Shown one piece after another: positions 5,777 to 6,787 of a stretch of 6,787 bases of DNA (its first letter is position 1; each line of letters opens with the position of its first letter). Source of the DNA: Chthonomonas sp. UBA6659 (GTDB lineage Bacteria > Armatimonadota > Fimbriimonadia > Fimbriimonadales > Fimbriimonadaceae); the NCBI GenBank assembly GCA_002455425.1, contig DKKT01000025.1, positions 1-6,787 of the forward strand, in the 5' to 3' direction. The position numbers were made by a program, and so were the translations under genes. The notes beneath the pieces were generated by a model, which worked only from the letters and a program-made list of their open reading frames with translations, did not search any database and had not been told where the DNA came from.

Positions 5777-5781
5777 CGACC

Positions 5782-6561
5782 ATGGAGCCGACGGTCAGCT
5801 TGACCCCTGAACAGGTGGCGTTCTATCACGAGAACGGATACCTCGCGATTCCCCGCCTCATGCCCGACGACGAAGTCGCCTGGATGCGGGATGTCTATGA
5901 TCGGCTCTTTCGCGAACGTGTCGGACGCGACGTTGGAGACCAGTTCGACCTTGCCGGGACCGACGACGACGACGCCCCCGCGGTACTCCCCCAGATTCTG
6001 GGTCCCGCGAAGTATGCGCCGGAGCTACGCGAGAGCCGGCTCTGGGTGAATGCGGCCCACGTCGTGCGCCAGCTGCTCGGCCCCGAAGCCCACTTTGGCG
6101 ACGGTCACATGATCTTCAAGCCCGCGCGGATCGGGGCCGAGACCCCTTGGCACCAGGATGAGGCGTATTGGGATCCCGGCCTCGACTACCGCTCCCTGTC
6201 GATCTGGGTCCCGCTTCAGGAGGCCAAGGTCGAGAACGGGTGCATGTGGTTCGTGCCGGGCAGCCAGCGCCTCGAAGTCCTGCCCCATCGAAGCGTCGGT
6301 GGAGATGTCCGCATCCACGCGCTCGAGGTGCTTGGCGCCGACACCGACGGAGCCGTAGCGTGCCCCCTTCCCCCTGGCGGTGCCACTTTCCACGGCTCAC
6401 GAACCCTGCACTACACCGGTCCCAATCGAAGCGAAATCGACCGCCGGGCCTACATTCTCTCCGGGGGCCTCCCCGCGGTTCCCCGTACCGATGGGCGCTC
6501 CTTCCCGTGGAACGACGTCAAACAAACCGCCCGCCAGGTCCGCGCCGACGCGAACCGGTAG
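5782..6561 (+). CDS. Phytanoyl-CoA dioxygenase (PhyH) family protein
   Basis: This encodes 259 residues, typical for bacterial PhyH proteins, which are cytoplasmic non-haem Fe(II)/2-oxoglutarate oxygenases that hydroxylate varied small molecules. The N-terminus VSLTPEQVAFYHENGYLAIP (5-24) is characteristic of the family. The iron triad is visible as H124-Q-D126 in TPWHQDEAYW and H210 in RTLHYTGPN. R221, 11 residues after the distal His, is placed to bind the 2-oxoglutarate carboxylate, as in human PHYH and EctD. PVQ-type core strands IWVPLQEAKVENGCMWFVPGS (141-161) complete the jelly-roll. The acidic DDDDAP loop (61-66) may be a surface insertion. Substrate cannot be deduced: hydroxylation of a lipid, an osmolyte or a secondary metabolite are all possible. 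It is divergent from the copper operon with only 36 bp between start codons. No functional link to copper export is evident. Confidence 0.92.
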   Translation: MEPTVSLTPEQVAFYHENGYLAIPRLMPDDEVAWMRDVYDRLFRERVGRDVGDQFDLAGTDDDDAPAVLPQILGPAKYAPELRESRLWVNAAHVVRQLLGPEAHFGDGHMIFKPARIGAETPWHQDEAYWDPGLDYRSLSIWVPLQEAKVENGCMWFVPGSQRLEVLPHRSVGGDVRIHALEVLGADTDGAVACPLPPGGATFHGSRTLHYTGPNRSEIDRRAYILSGGLPAVPRTDGRSFPWNDVKQTARQVRADANR

Positions 6562-6567
6562 CTTCTC

Positions 6568-6585
6568 CCCCTCGGGGATGAGGGG
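6568..6585. repeat. Small hairpin just after the dioxygenase stop
   Basis: CCCCTC (6568-6573) pairs with GAGGGG (6580-6585) around a 6-nt loop, starting 7 nt after the stop codon. It could slow or end transcription of the dioxygenase gene, but only a short mixed sequence and not a T-run follows, so a classical intrinsic terminator is not supported. Confidence 0.4.
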
Positions 6586-6592
6586 CTGATTT

Positions 6593-6615
6593 CCTCTCCG
6601 CCTCTGGGGGAGAGG
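6593..6615. repeat. Palindromic CCTCTCC/GGAGAGG hairpin
   Basis: A perfect 7-bp stem (6593-6599 with 6609-6615) encloses a 9-nt loop. Its first 20 nt recur at 6694-6713 with two changes, showing that it belongs to a dispersed repeat and is not a unique terminator. Confidence 0.6.
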
Positions 6616-6617
6616 TC

Positions 6618-6637
6618 GATGAGCGGAGCGAACCGGT
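6618..6637 (+). repeat. Dispersed GTGAGC..GCGAACCGG motif, copy 3
   Basis: GATGAGCGGAGCGAACCGGT matches the copy at 3-22 closely. The last 10 nt (GCGAACCGGT) also occur at 6550-6559, across the final codons and the first base of the stop codon of the dioxygenase gene. Confidence 0.5.
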
Positions 6638-6643
6638 CTTGTC

Positions 6644-6674
6644 CCCCCTCGCCCATGATCGATGGGAGAGGGGG
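6644..6674. repeat. Palindromic CCCCCTCTCCC-type repeat, copy B
   Basis: Arms 6644-6656 and 6662-6674 are complementary at 12 of 13 positions around a 5-nt loop. The sequence continues with GCAGGGGGTGAGGGGTG (6674-6690), which corresponds in reverse complement to the flank of copy A near 1431-1444. The two copies are thus in opposite orientation, about 5.2 kb apart. Confidence 0.68.
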
Positions 6675-6693
6675 CAGGGGGTGAGGGGTGTTA

Positions 6694-6713
6694 CCTCTCC
6701 GCCTCCGGGTGAG
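6694..6713 (+). repeat. Second copy of the CCTCTCCGCCTC repeat
   Basis: It matches 6593-6612 at 18 of 20 positions. The changes weaken the palindrome: only ACCTC (6693-6697) and GAGGT (6711-6715) remain complementary. Positions 6716-6738 between this and the next module show no further recognisable feature. Confidence 0.55.
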
Positions 6714-6738
6714 GTGGTCCCAGGCGTCGATCGGGAGC

Positions 6739-6787
6739 GGACCCCCTCCGTCCCGCCAGAGCGGGCCACCTCCCCCGATGCGGCGCA
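6739..6787 (+). repeat. 49-nt GC-rich module, copy 2, cut by the window end
   Basis: It matches 1620-1668 at 47 of 49 positions, in the same orientation. The differences lie in the loop of the CCCGC/GCGGG hairpin (6752-6765). The last 8 nt, GCGGCGCA, equal the start of the 46-bp tandem unit at 1661, so another tandem array probably begins here and continues outside the window. Confidence 0.78.

Noticed and set aside
3749..5803. 684-codon forward open frame over copA
   Set aside because: It is antisense to copA and copZ, both with intact motifs. Its translation is dominated by Arg, Asp and His and resembles no protein family.
5539..5829. Longer 96-residue form of the copper chaperone
   Set aside because: The extra 28 residues would overlap the divergent dioxygenase start, are not HMA-like, and the ATG at 5745 gives a standard 68-residue protein.

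Overview
This is a GC-rich bacterial window with five complete protein-coding genes plus one small one, and two intergenic stretches packed with short palindromic and tandem repeats. No rRNA, tRNA, CRISPR array, transposase or phage gene is visible. The repeat style, the GC content and the promoter layout would fit a high-GC soil or freshwater lineage. Armatimonadota (Fimbriimonadia-like) is my low-confidence guess; the sequence alone does not settle it.

Layout, left to right. At 64-1341 (minus) is the ribosome-associated GTPase HflX. At 1342-1837 is a roughly 500-bp spacer built from nested repeats: a 15-bp-arm hairpin, an inverted diverged copy of the tandem-repeat core, a GCGAACCGG-type motif, a conserved GC-rich module, and a three-unit tandem array with a 46-bp period. 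At 1838-2713 (minus) is the flavin-dependent thymidylate synthase ThyX. A 23-bp divergent spacer separates it from 2737-3324 (plus), a secreted protein with a helical (HEAT-like) part and an SH3-like part. Converging on that gene with a 10-bp gap is a two-gene copper module on the minus strand: a 68-residue HMA-domain chaperone (5539-5745) translationally coupled to a Cu(I)-exporting P1B ATPase (3335-5542). A 36-bp divergent spacer follows, then a phytanoyl-CoA dioxygenase-family Fe(II)/2-oxoglutarate enzyme (5782-6561, plus). The last 226 bp repeat the motifs of the first spacer and end at the point where a second 46-bp array would be expected to begin.

How the genes relate. Only the copper pair forms an obvious functional unit: the chaperone would deliver Cu(I) to the ATPase for efflux. 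The other genes look like ordinary housekeeping or single-function genes. Two patterns deserve a second look. First, four genes have a -10-like hexamer only 5-7 nt upstream of the start codon, which suggests leaderless transcripts, while the downstream operon gene copA keeps a Shine-Dalgarno-like sequence. Second, the two spacers share a composite intergenic repeat element. I did not find convincing evidence for a new defence, secretion or biosynthetic system here.
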